From positions 1,361,452-1,425,451 of the forward strand of contig NW_020170388.1 in the NCBI RefSeq assembly GCF_000524195.1: DNA of 64,000 bases. The letters run 5' to 3'. Below are positions 35,673 through 48,900 of this stretch, piece by piece. The number at the start of each line of letters is the position of its first letter. The first letter of the stretch is position 1. The notes below the pieces were generated by a model, which did no database searches, was not told the origin of the DNA, and saw nothing but the letters and a program-made list of their open reading frames with translations. Both the position numbers and the translations under genes were made by a program. The DNA comes from Echinococcus granulosus (Eukaryota; Platyhelminthes; Cestoda; Cyclophyllidea; Taeniidae).

Positions 35673-38320
35673 TTACATCAGATTCTCCTACGAAAAAACA
35701 AAAAGACTAAAGCGATGAAACGTAATACCCACCAAATGGGCTTTTTGCGCGCCTTCTTCTGTCCTGGCTTCTTGCGTTCGCTGAAGCGGTCGTCCTGGGT
35801 CAGCAGGCCTGCCGCGCGCAGTCGATTGTGACCGGAGTCACCAGGAAGGAAGCAGGCCAGTGCCCGCGCTAAGGCTAATCGCAGTGCGTTCGCTTTCGAA
35901 CTGTGACCAGTCTCGGTGTCCGAAGATACTCGCGCCACCACGTCCACTGCGCCTAGCATGCCTTTGCAGGAAGAACAGGTAGCTATTCAAGTGCCATTCA
36001 AGGTAAGTAGATTATCAGGTGTACGAGAAGCATTCTACGGGCATTGGTACCGAGGGGCCGTTACACAGTAGCGAATTTGTACCTCGGATTAAAGGAAATT
36101 GAGGACTGTTGCAGGGTATCTACTGATGGTCTACCTGAGCAGAGCACAAAGATACAGTGGTCACATCACTCCCGCTTCTAGTTTAGTAGTCTAGGGCCGC
36201 AGAACTATTACTCTTGCTATATAATCAGACTACAATGTAAATACGCAATCAAAACACCAGGAACGTCTAAGGAACACAACACCAATCCACTTACTTTAGG
36301 TCAAGTAGTGGTCATGCAGAATAATGTCTCGACGCTAGCATACAGCTGTGCTTTCACAAATTTGTCCTTAAAAAAGGGTCCAGAATAGTCCAAATTCGGA
36401 GCTCAACCCACTTCACAAAAAAAATACTCGTATGGACATTTTGCATAATCTTCAAGGAACACGTTAGAATTTTTTTGAGAAAATCATTTGAGAAGAGGAG
36501 CAAACTGTATCCCAACTGACACATAGCATCGAAACAATAAAGAATGTTGTGGAGGAGGAAGTGAGGAAGACGGAAATCGGATATGAAACTTCCGAGGCCA
36601 CTTTTGCAATGTCAATAAATTCCCGAGCCTATAACAATCATCAACGCTTCAGTAAAGAACCACTCATCCGGAAATGGCAGTTTTAAACGCTAAAGGTAAT
36701 GAGTTATTATGCCACCTCTTATACAAAGATAACACAATCTCACTTGCTCTAGAGGACGAACTTCTGTCTCAATAACCAATTTAAGTGAAAATAGAAACTA
36801 ATCTTTTAATGGTGGTCAGAAAAGATGTTTTATGAGGGCCCTACTTTAAAATACACTCACTATGAACACTCTAAGACATGGGGTTCAAGGGAAGCAAATA
36901 GACTCATGAAAAACCTGTAAAGTTATCCGGGAAATTTGACAAAAATAAGGAGCTCATCTACTATCACGAAAGATTGATCAAAAACAAAAAACTGGTAACA
37001 ACAAAACAATAAACTAGCAAAGTTGTATGTTTTCCATGAAACAGGCCCCTATTTACTAACTTACCGGTGTATTGTAGTGGAAACATGATTTGCTCGCGAT
37101 CACCAAGGTGAGGAAAGAATTCGAGAAGTCGTTTGTCATTAATAATGAATTTTCCTGCACCTGGATGGGTCATTCTTAACTCCACAAAGGCGTGCTTCTT
37201 CTGGCCGTAGGTGTCAACGTATCGGTAGTTTGTTTCGGGATCGACCTGGGGCTAAAAAATAGTAATACTTAAGGGAGAAAGAGAGGAATACAATAGAGGA
37301 GTGATGTAATGACAAGATCCTACTTCAGGAAAAACTTCTTTCGAGACCGCTTCTTGAACAGAAGCGCGGTACGAATGGATGAAGCTTTCAGCATGCCAAG
37401 CTAGAGGATGCTTCAGGAGAGCATTCATCAGTCTCAACCAGTCCTCATACTAGAAAAGTCAATAAGGATAAACGGAACGTATGTTTACCATGGTGTCAGT
37501 GACGGGTTCCAGCAACTTCCGACTTAGCTGATCTTTTGTGAACCATTCACTAGCCGCCACGACTCTAGACAGAAAAATTTTTGAAGAAATTCTACTTACA
37601 AAGGTCTCGGATTTTTAAAAGCCGTGTAATCGCGATCAATGTAGCCTCGATCAAATTTGCCATTTAGCTCTTCAATTAGGGCAGTTGCTTTCTGTACATA
37701 AAAAAGAAAATTGCAAGCAGCAGGTTGCCTACGTGCATAACTTCATAATACGCCGGTTTGCCTGTGTAGAAGAGATCATGAAACGGTCTGCCAGTTTTAT
37801 CAAACTGAATTTCTAAAAACAAGATCAAAAATTGGGGAGAACGGACTTTTCTTCTCTGGATAAACCTCTTCTGGAGGCTAAACAAGGATGGTAAAGGGAC
37901 AATAAAATGGCACCTTAAGCTTCGGATGAGCTTTTCTAGATTGAAGGCCAGAGGGAAAAAGATAACGAATAGCTTCGTCAATTTGTTCCTGATTGAATGT
38001 TGACGGATCCTGTCCCATTAGCCGTGCCAGAAACTTCTTGCCATTTTCATATTTCGCTCTCTCCTCCTCCAACATATTTTCTGTGGGAGTTATCAAGTTA
38101 TGGAATAGGCTAACCATAAGACTGATAACTTCGTAAATAAAACTCGATGGAAGCCGAGATTACACCACTTCTAGAGCTTTCACCTGTAGGAGGCGACGTT
38201 GGCACCGTAGAGTAATACTAAAACTGACAATGAGTGCGTATCAGTTACTGTTCGCCCCAAGCTCTCGTTTGCTGCGAACTTCGAATTCGTTAAGATGCAT
38301 CTCGAGACCAATCTCAACAT
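35673..38320 (-). CDS. MRPS9: Mitochondrial 28S ribosomal protein S9 (uS9m), 11 exons
   Basis: Small-subunit protein of the mitochondrial ribosome. Exons (minus): 38320-38249, 38217-38184, 38080-37914, 37877-37847, 37812-37733, 37691-37600, 37564-37489, 37449-37324, 37251-37065, 35952-35729, 35687-35673, joining in frame to 367 aa (human 396). The N-terminus MLRLVSRCILTNSKF fits a mitochondrial presequence. Family landmarks in order: FLARLMGQDPSTF, IDEAIRYLFPSGL, PPEEVYPEKKKIQF then GRPFHDLFYTGKPAYY, GKFIINDKRLLEFFP, DREQIMFPLQYTG, ALRLALARALACFL, RAAGLLTQDDR and ERKKPGQKKARKK. The gapless match to human across three tiny introns supports the joins. Introns are 31, 103, 36, 34, 41, 35, 39, 72, 1112 and 41 nt. 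The last exon is uncertain: after KKPIWW the frame can end via a 41-nt intron (chosen), via a 73-nt intron ending at 35656, or by read-through to 35678. Confidence 0.92.
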
Positions 38321-38874
38321 CCCCAGCCAGCGACAAACACAAAGCACACATCTGACCAATCAGAAGCACGAGAATACTATGGGAGCGTTAGGTTTAAAAT
38401 TCTTGTTAATATTTCACAGAAAAAGGAACTAATTGCATCCATTCTTGACAAATATTAAAAACAATCTGTCTTTACCGAATGACCAAGGTGTAAGAGAAAA
38501 TTTTTCTCAGGATGAAGGAGAATTAACTCTTATCAAGAACATCCTGAAATGTATAATTTTTTTTCTGTGCTATAATGTACTCGTAAACATCTAGAATAAC
38601 TAACACATGCAAAAAGAAATTCAATTACCTTTTATGGCACCATACACGACTTGTAATAGAAAAATTATGTCGCTTAACGCAGTTGGGTACATTTCCTCAA
38701 AGGTTTAGTATATTTTTGATTGATGTTGTTTAGATATTTGACATATCTTGGGAATACCGATAAGGCTCACCTTGGATTCTTAGTGGTTGGGTTCCGAGTC
38801 TTTGCTGAAGTTGCAAGTGGCCAAGGTTTCTTGGAAGTGTATGCTTCTAACCTACAGAAGAGATGGTAGACTTC

Positions 38875-38986
38875 ATGAAGACGAAAGAAGACACAATATT
38901 TGGGCAGAATATATATTCAGCACATAGAAGGTGTTTAAGCTTCTGGCATGGCCCCAAGGCCAGCCCACCCATCGAGGTGCAAGAGG
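38875..38986 (+). repeat. Diverged copy of a dispersed repeat
   Basis: Shares GGGCAGAATATATATT plus a downstream CAGCCCACCC and GTGCAA at similar spacing with 29185-29300, on the same strand. The two copies are visibly diverged, so the family would be old. The ends were not determined. Confidence 0.5.
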
Positions 38987-39493
38987 GCAAATTTAAAAGT
39001 TCAAAAGTGGCGCCTCGCCAAAACCGAGGGATAAACCGCCATCTTATTACACTTCAGGCATGGCTCGCAGACCATGCGGCTGAAGGAATGTACAGACTGC
39101 GGGAAGAGATATGCCCATATATTTGAACCTACAGCTAAATGGAATATCAAATCGCTGCACTACTAACTAACAAAATCAAAGTGTTACTCTAATGCTTTGA
39201 TAGTTGTACCCTGAATTTGATTACGCGGACAGTGAAGTCTTCACAGATTGTATTCCCTCTCGGCAGTTACACGTTTTCTATCATTTTCATATAACCTCCT
39301 ACAGCTTCAAGGAAGACTTGAGGGGTTGCAGTTCTTCGCAAATGACGGTAGCAGAACAACATCATTGTGACAGCTAGAATTCATGAACCCAAACGCAAAT
39401 TCCACACGGTTTTCACTTATGTTTTGATACATTTGTGAAGGAATCTTTGTGCATCGACTGTTCCTCTATTTGTATTTTGTGGCAACCGAATGC

Positions 39494-39499
39494 TTTATT
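39494..39499 (-). terminator. Candidate poly(A) signal of the IgSF gene
   Basis: AATAAA on the minus strand (context ACAAATAAAGCATT), about 410 bases after the IgSF stop codon. It is the first clean canonical hexamer I noticed downstream. No transcript evidence is available. Confidence 0.35.
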
Positions 39500-39909
39500 T
39501 GTAATTCATGCGTGGAGGAAAGTCTGCTCCGAGTTTTAATGGGGGAAATCAGGGAAATTGTGAAAATGTATTACTCTCAAATCTATTATTTTCCCACATA
39601 CAACTAAATACCACTTAGCAAACATAAATGGAACAGGCTAGTTTTATATTTCCTCAAAATAGTGTTTTAAACTTCAAAAATAGGGAAAGGAAATTGACAA
39701 TTAGTAGCACAGGGTAGTAACACAACATCAATACAAAATGGAATAGTACAGTATGGTAGAAGTAAGCGATGTCAAGCGTCAGCTATCACGATAGTATTAA
39801 CAACATCAAAATAAACGCTAACTCATATCGGGGGATGTGGGTCAGAATATATCACAGGATGAGAATTGGCGGTCATGGAATCCGAAGTGGTTGGAAGGGT
39901 GTCATGACC

Positions 39910-42900
39910 TCAAAGCAGCAAGTGGTGCTGCCCGATCAAAAGGGCGGCCAATAGTACTAAATTATATGCAACACGTCTGACACTATCACCATGAAAGTAC
40001 TGACTTATCGGCTCGCCTAGGAGCCTCCCCGAGGTCCCAATCAACTCTGAGGTCTGGAGCACCACCACGTAGGGATTTGATTGGCCCACGGAGTTCTGAC
40101 CAACCAGATTGACTTCGTAAGAAGTGCCCGGTTGAAGGCTTTTGATCCGGTACATCCCCTCCACTCCATGACGCGTTCTTCTGTCTGCATCTTGAGACAG
40201 CACGTCAAAGACTGTCCAAGAACCCAACGGTGTTAAATGCTTTTGTACTGTGGTGAAAAGAAAGAAAATGTAAGGCCAGATTACAGATATATAAATGCAC
40301 GTCATTTACCAGAGTAATGCCACCACTCTGATGTCATGGAAACATACCGAAGTCATTAAGCCCTCTTTAGGTCAATAACAAAGCAACTTTGGGATTTTGG
40401 AGTTAGCTAGGAACTATGTGATGCTGAACTGGTGGCACCATACACATTTTTCACGGATCGGATGCCACATAAAAGCAGCCCAGAGTGAAGGCATCCACTG
40501 TGTAGGCTCACAATAGATGAGCTTTAGAGAGGAGCTCTGAGTGAACGTTTGCAAAATAGTCAGTACTTGAGATCTATCAGTTATTTACAGGGTGTTGGTC
40601 CCAATGTTGGTAAAAGGGTGATTGCTTACAATCCTGGCTTGATGACACTGAAAGCATTCCTTTAAAGTTACTTTTGGATAACATTTCCCCCTAAAAGCCA
40701 AATGGATGTAAAACACCGGTAACAACATATCATACATTTGGTCATAGACCACTCAAAGTCGTCATAAGGGCGATTTTATTTATTGGCTTATCAATTTTAC
40801 GTCATCTATAATAGACAGGTTTGTCTATCACTCTTTTAATTCTTAAACCCTCCTCTTTTCTTTTTTACCCAACTTCTTAAAAAAATGATTATGCTATGAA
40901 AACAGCTAATGAGCACAAAAGAATGGAAAACATCTTCGTCAACTTCTTGCATCATGTCAAGCAAATGAACACCAGGCTCCATGCTACTAAGTGAGTAATT
41001 CAGTAGCGTTTAATTAGGAAGTAGAACGATATTTTGATCATGGTAATATGTTGAATAACTTTATTAACAATCAAGCTTGAAAGTTTAAGGAACTATAAGG
41101 GTTTTCAAGCAGTTCAGAATCTGTTTAAAAATAAAGCAAGTGTCATTCCATTCAAAGTGGCAAATATAGTATGATCATTAGGACTTAGAACCCATCAATT
41201 AGATAAATGCCTAAAAAAATGCGTTGCTTAGAGTGGATCACCAGTACCCTTTATCAATTGAAAGAGGATTTAATTGGTGTAAGATTCGTCCTTAATTGCA
41301 TTTAAAAACTTTTGTAAAGATTAATTAAATGCTCCCTCCTCTTGAGTTTCCAACCAAATAACAAACAAAACTTTTATCAAAAGAGATAAAGAGGCGGAAA
41401 AGTAACCCGTATGTCATTCTTAACTTTAAAACTAAAACAGGGGCGAAATTCTGCAACAATGCATTAAGCTTCCTCATGCTTATCATTTTCTAACACTAAG
41501 ATTTAACTTTATAGCGCCTCTATCAAAAGAAGACTTGTCGAGTTGGAGTAGAAAAGAACCGCTGATGGCTTTCCACCTACAGGATTCAATTAGCTGCAAA
41601 TAGGGATGGATCACTTTTCACAAATCAGGCCGCAACCTTCTTCGAGAAATCCGCCCGATTACCACAGAGCCAACTAAGGTGGCCTTTACTTTGCACCTAC
41701 CCCACCAACTAGATCTAAAGAGCTTTACCGTATATATTTAGACTATCTAAAAAAGATTTTATAAATGCCGGTACAGGCGATACTATAACTTCGGCGCCAT
41801 AAACTTTTTGGGCTCTAACCGTAAAAGCGTGTAATTAATGTGATTTGTTGATTCCTCTCTCTTCTTAAAAGAGATAAAATATAGCTTCCCACAAAGTGAC
41901 GAATAAAGCGGAGGTGTCCTAAAGATCTCAGCCACCTAAATTAAGATAATTTGGCACTGAAAGAGTAAGCATAGTGATATGCAATGGCAAATTTTAACAT
42001 TTTAACTATTGCTGCCGTATTTAATGGCTAAATGACTATTTTAGGGCATCTATCACCGAAAGACACTTTCAGATGTTTTGGAACAATTAAAACATCAAAG
42101 AATTGTGAGGAGATGCTCTTTGAAAACGAGGGGTCTAATTTTACGCTAAAAATGTAGCCGAAAATTTTTATATGTTAAGAACTCAGTAAACGGTAGATGT
42201 AATGAATGAAATGGCGAAGAAATTTTATTCTTTTCGTGATCAATGATCACTTCTTTACTGAAACCTCTGCATTTCAAAAGGGGTGTAGGAGAATTTGAGA
42301 GCCATCTTCTTGTTTTTTATTCATTAATAGTTCAATTTAACACCTCAGCGTACGAATCTAAGTGATGAAAATATGCGAGGAGGAAATGAAGAGGAATAAA
42401 GGCTTGTGGTTGAGAGAGACTTCAAAACCACTGCACTGAGGGGAACCCCAGCTTTAAAGAAGTCAAAATTGCATCTCTGATGAAAGAGCAAAGCACATTC
42501 CTATTTCTCATATAGGTGGTACATGTTTCAAAGACTGTTATATGGGAAATAAGATGGGGAAGGCAAAAATTTATATAATTACCAAATTGTAGGAAATGTT
42601 GAATAAAGCCTAGGCCTTTCCGTAAAATGATCATTGATGACAGTGAACGGAGGCGCCTCAGTGTTAATCAGACAGGGAGGTCCACAACACCCAACAATTT
42701 TAGCTACTGCCAACTGCTAATACCAAAAGACTTGTGAGTTAGTATTCTGGATGAACGAGTTGCTCCGCGCGGCTAATCCTGAGCGTTTAGTGTAACCTGA
42801 ACCGCTTAAATATTTCTTATTTTGATACTATTCTCCCAAATGGGTAGAGAATAGGTTCTGTGTACGCTATATCATTAAGAAACCCATGGCATCAGAAAGA

Positions 42901-45900
42901 ATGGGCAAGTCCGCTACTACTTTGTGGTCAAGACTGAAAACCCTCCACACAATCTATTCATCTACTCAGTGGCATGAAATGGACACTTTGACAGCAGTTA
43001 TTGTGGAAATGTAGAGGATCACATTCAAGGACTTCACACTGTGTCAGAAATCGTGAGGCTTAAATGAACTCTTTCCTCCTCCAAAAGTGCACGTGGGGTT
43101 TTCAAAGGAAATGATCTTCTCGACCTATATCTCTAACCCTTCACCTATAGATAGTAATTTCCACGATCTCCGAGTGGGAATGATGAAGGTACAAATAGTA
43201 CTCCCATTCATTATTCACTAGAAGCCTATTCGGAACAAATGTAGATTCATCCATAAAAATGACTATTGATGGGAATGTGGAAGGATTAAAGCGTTTTACT
43301 GCCATCCGATTCTTTGAAAAGGGGAATGATGGCGCCCATCAGCCCTCCAGTCAAGTAGTCCGACGTCAGTCAGAAGCGAACTAAAAGGCCTGTGTCAGAA
43401 ATCCACCTTCAAGGAGACTAACCAGAACACTGAAGCGTTACTGAATTACAGCGGAAATTTGTTAGTCTTTTATTAAAACAGCGTCATGTCTTTTGAGTTA
43501 AAAACATTATTTTTGAGAATTCTAAATTATATGTATCTTAAGCATGACCTATTATTTTCTCTATTTTTCAAGTTTGTAAAAAAGTTTCAAGGAATCTTAA
43601 ATATTTAATGAAAGGGCAAAGGTCACCTTAAGCAATACGTTTGCAAGTATTTTAAGCTTAAAGAATTTGTTTAGTAGACAAATTTCAAAAGGTGGATTTC
43701 GAGAGTAGTTTATTCTCTATCCACCTAAGTGGAAGCTTTTGGATCATTTTATGAAATCCCAGCATCATACAAAGCTAGGGAAATTGTCATTTGCTCTAGT
43801 CATTTTCAGACACCAAACGCGATTTCCTCATGGTTAACAGGTCTACCATACATCAATTTAATCAGTAACTCAACCATTCATTAAATCTGCCACATCGCGA
43901 AGGATAACGAACCTCCAAATAGACCACTTAAAACTACAGCTTTATTGACTTGCGACATTCAAGTAAAGTGTGTGGATAAAGTTGGGACAATTATTCATCC
44001 TGACAGTAAGTAGAAATTAAGAGGAAACTCATCTTTCATCCTGCACAGAACTTAAGCTCATATCCTCTAGAGAAATCGGTTAGTCGGGGCGAAAGACACC
44101 TCAAAGTAGGAACTGTCATCCACAGTTTCTCGTTCACAATCAAGAGGATTTGTCAAATGGACGAATAATTTGCACCTGTAAAATAGAAATTAATTTACCC
44201 TGTCATTTAAATCTGCCCAGATTTTTCCAATCCAAGCATTACCTCGCAATCATCAACCATGAATGTTTGTCTTTGCTATGGGCCATTCACAAGCTCTCCA
44301 CAAGTCCAGGACTTGTAAATATGCTACAAATATTTGCAGGTGAAGTTGATTCCTATCAATAATTCTTGTCTCGGCATTAACTCCGATCCACGGATTATTG
44401 AGGCGTGAAGACAAAATGCCATGTTTTACTCGATCCGTAAAAACCTCTATGTTTATGGGGCCGTAAGTTAGTGACAATCAACTAAGATACTAAAGGCTAG
44501 TCATGTGACGATAGGCTTCTCTGCTTCATTTCTTGGTCGGCCAATCAAACATGTCACCCTTTTCCAGCCCATGTTTATGTTAAAATGCAATGATGAAATA
44601 ATGCTTAGTCCCCAAAAGCGTGATTTATTGATGCGAACTTCAAAAAGCACCTGATAGTGGGTAGTAATTGTACTTCAAGATCAACTACACAACTAAAGGA
44701 GTGAATAAAATCGCCCACCTTTTATTGTTCACACGCAGAAACATCCTCCGTTTTGCAACAAAAGTAACCTACGGTTACCTTACAATAAACTACAAAGTTG
44801 TAGTCGTTTGAGATAGACTAGTCTTTGGAACAGTTTAACAAGACAAAAGCGCATTCAAAGCACTAGCCGCCTAATAACTATGGATATTTAACTTCTCGCA
44901 ACTTGGTAGATATGTGTAGATGATATGTGAAAGACTTGGATAACAATAGGGACATTACGGAATGACATCGGCCTCGGCAAATTTTTTCCAACCATGCATA
45001 AAGTAAACACTTTTAAGCACAAATCCTCCTGGTAACCACATTAATTAAGTTTATTACAGCATGGAAGAAATAAAAAGTAATTGATATCCCTAATTGCACT
45101 GACACTGAAGTGTGTTTACATTGGAATGACCAATGAGACCATGGAGTATTCCAGGAAGATTACCAACTTACCTCAAACCTCATGGAAGCAACCTTCAAAA
45201 ATTTTTTAAAAATTTCCCAACCCTTTAAAAAGTAACCCAAAAATTGTTTTTGCTTCTCCTGAATTTGCATTGGTATTTATGGTGAGATCGGGAGGTCAAG
45301 AGTGTACCATACTTTACAAAAGTTATTGTTTGTTTGCGTGAAGTGATTCGTTGAAGGCAGTCTTAAGCTCCCTCCACTTTAACATATTTTTCTGTTTTTT
45401 CAACCTATGAAAATAACAAATTTGTTTGATTTTATGAACAAACTCTAGCTCCCAAAGAAATTAACAAACAGCATAAAGTTGAACCACAACCCTAGCCACT
45501 AACACAGTGGTTGTGGGTTTGTGTCCACCGTTTATTGACATTTCCTTTTTTAAGCCAAAGAAGATACTTAGGCTTCTGCTGGAAATATTCTTCGTTGCGG
45601 TAAAAAAGTGACGTCGACGAGCGCAAACAAGCACGAAGTAAGCAATATCTCTGGCAATTAAATGGTGGATTGAATGAATCGCGCAGCAAGGGTCTTATCT
45701 AACTCTAAAGTAAGACTAAATATGGACGCACGCAAGCATACTTCCCTCTATATTTTTAATCTCAAAGGCCTGAATCTTACAACTAAAGCGTTGCTGAGAG
45801 GGTAACCTACGGGTGCGGCCACCTCATCAAAGGTTCATTTATGTTTACCTTAAAGATCGCCATGACAAATGTGTTCACTTATTGCTTGAAGCTCACTTAA

Positions 45901-48900
45901 GGCTGGCAACATTTTATCAAATAGTTCACTGCTTTGTTTATGGATATACTGGAAATACAACATATTTAAGGTTTATCCCATTATAAATTTTACTTCTTTA
46001 TTGAGATAAAATTAAATGATTGAGCAGAGGATACTTCTACAGCTATCACTGGATCCTAGAAGGGAAATAAATAAGTACAGATGAATACTTTTAAGTCCAG
46101 ACGTTCATACAGTTCATAGGAAAATATGAAAGATCTAACGTTCGTTTGTAAGTATAAAGCCCATCTCTAAGTCAAATGTTCGTTAAGGAGGACCCTGAAA
46201 TGACCAAAAACAGACTAATCAAGTTGCCCAACATGATCATCATTAAAAACGAAAGTTAATATTAGTCCTTTGCAAGTAGTTACAAGACCCCTACAATCTA
46301 ACACAAACACAATCTCTAACAACCTAACTGGTCTTTGAAATCTCAGAAGTTGACTTAAGAAAGTAGGGGCGACATAACTTCACCAACAATGCATGTCAAA
46401 AATGAAGATAACTCTTATGGTTGTTGTGGTATCCCAGTTTTATGCAAAAATAAGCGCATGATTTTTCAGTTGCAAAAAAATGGTGAGTGAAATCCTTCTG
46501 ACTGTCTTCTATGCCATAAATTAATAAACATTCTTCGTGTGATGTCCTTTTCTACCCACACATGAAATAATATCTCGGAAAGAAGCATATTTATAAGAGG
46601 TAGAAGTTAATTATTGTGCTGGCCTAAATAACTTTTTGTAGGTACACATATCTGGTATATTCATAATTTACCCAACTTTCGAAATAATCCTTAATTTAGG
46701 GAATAAGGGATGGGTGATCAAATGTAACCAGAATTTACCGACTAACCTGGTCCCCAAGAGGCCTCAACTGGGCGAATTTTAATTTTGTACATGATGACCG
46801 GAGATCCACCATCCGATTCAAGAATCCACCGCACCAAGTAGTCTGACGAGGTCACATCCGAGTTTGTTGCAATTAACTTCAACTTTGGTACACCAATTTT
46901 TCTAGTCTCGACCTCCAAAACAATGGGAGGGGTTAAATAACTCGAAAGAAAAGTACATCCCAGAAGAACTAAATATTTGGTGGTATTTATGGCTATGTTT
47001 TCTGATTCATTAACAAGATATAAAGCAAATTATTGCCTCCTTACCACTATTTCCCCAATACCACTCAAAATTTTTGTCTATTTTCTAAAATCAGTGTCCT
47101 TCATTTGTCAAAAAACATTTGCTGGTGCTTTGGTCAATTAATAATGCACTGACTGCTGCCATAAATACGATTGTTGTCAATCAAGAAATTACAAAATGAG
47201 AATAGTGCATCTAGTTGACAGCGTGATGCAGCATTAAGCAATCTACAACTAGACAAATAAGTTTATTTCAAAACTTTTATTAAACTCTATAAATTTAGAG
47301 ATATCTAAGTAACAGTCCTTTGATAGATGTGACATCAAAAATTTGGCAAAATATTTGAAAGCCTTTTGTGTTAAACTAAAGTGAGTCTGGAGGTAACTTT
47401 GCTAATTACAAAAAGCCGATTAAAGGGATATTAAATAAAACAATGTTTTTAATTTTTTATTGAAAATTGCCCTCTTCTATCAGAACAGAGGAACTTCCTT
47501 AGTCCAAATTGCTTTTATTAAATTACTAAAGCTTTCAATGATCTACCATATACCATGTCTCAAGGGAAAATAACTAGGCCACCGAGTAAAGTCTATGCTT
47601 ATTATAAAAAATCCTTTTATATATTCTTCTAAGATGTAAAGAAAGTGTGGGTGCAATTACTTACAAAAAAAACGAAACACTACTAGTGCTCCTTCTCTTC
47701 GACCGAGTTGAACATAATGATTAAAAGTGGAGTGACAATGATGGGTAAACGATTCTAAATAGATATTTTTTAGGAAAATCAAAATTGGAAGGAGTGATTA
47801 ATTTTTAACAACTGTCAGGCACAAGTTGCTTATAGTCTCTTAAATTGCTGTCGTCCAATCGACCTTAATTAAAGTTCTTAAAAGGTTGCTCTAAAGGGCA
47901 AACCTGGATGTACGTATTCGGCCCACGACCCGCAGAGGTTACAGCGGACAAGGCGAATTTGTAGAAGTGATTCGGTGTGAGATCCGGTAATCGAACGACT
48001 CTTCGACCTGGCAGATAAGCGAAAGGACCGTGAAAACGCTCATTTGGTGACGGCTGGATGCGCAGTTCGTAGTGAGTCAGCGGTAGTCCCCCCGTCTCCT
48101 TCGGCGGAATGACGCACAATTCTACTAGTGTAGCCTCCACCTGGATATTTATTATAGAGGTAAGGTTTTTGATTTAGGCTGAAGTGGAGAAAAGGTGGTG
48201 ACATATTAATGACTGTATTTTCAAATAAAATCCCTCAGAAATTGAATAAATACAGCCACTTGGACACCAATCACTTAATGGAGAAACCAAATGAGGAAGT
48301 GTTATGCCCAAGAGTTAACTCACTTTTAGAGGGAACCTGGATTTAAGCTAAACAACACAGTCTTTAGTCGAAAGTAAAAATTATTCAAGCATGAATGTCA
48401 CCGCTATCTTAGCGCCTGCCACAGCAATTGGGAGCGTCTCCAATACATCACTCAGTGTTGTCCCCCATGGAGTCGGTACCTTTAAAATGCCCAATCCGGT
48501 TCCGATTTGCATAAAGAAAGCCTGCAAAATGTTGAGTTTCTTCAACACCCACAGAAAATAAAGAAAACGCACCTTGTGTTGTTTAACACAGCACTTAGGG
48601 CATACCTGATGAGCGCGAAAATCACTTTGCAAGATTCAGCATCAACAATGCTCTTTTTCCGGACTTACTGTCATTTTGAGAAATCCTACTTACTTTACCA
48701 GATCGGATAAAGCTTGTTGTAGGTCTTATAAATGCTTAGTTTTCCAAATTAAGAGGACACAAATAAATAAGTATTGTAATAGCACAGGAATATCAATTTT
48801 GAATTTAAAAGGTCGCTGCGATCCTTCAAAACATTTTTAGATGCAAAAATACTTTGACAACTTTTAAACGGCATCGTTCGACAAACTCCCTTTGATATAT

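Larger units (their letters stand above)
38321..39909. other. Intergenic region between MRPS9 and the IgSF gene
   Basis: Holds the MRPS9 promoter and the 3' flank of the IgSF gene. A repeat-like block (38875-39130) resembles 29185-29300. Its open frames include a short stretch reading KECTDCGKRYAH near 39080-39120, which looks like the start of a C2H2 zinc finger but is not followed by the rest of one. No gene is claimed here. Confidence 0.5.

Noticed and set aside
35678..35959. Hydrophobic tail after KKPIWW in MRPS9 as a membrane segment
   Set aside because: More likely intron sequence read through; a membrane tail is not expected in uS9m.
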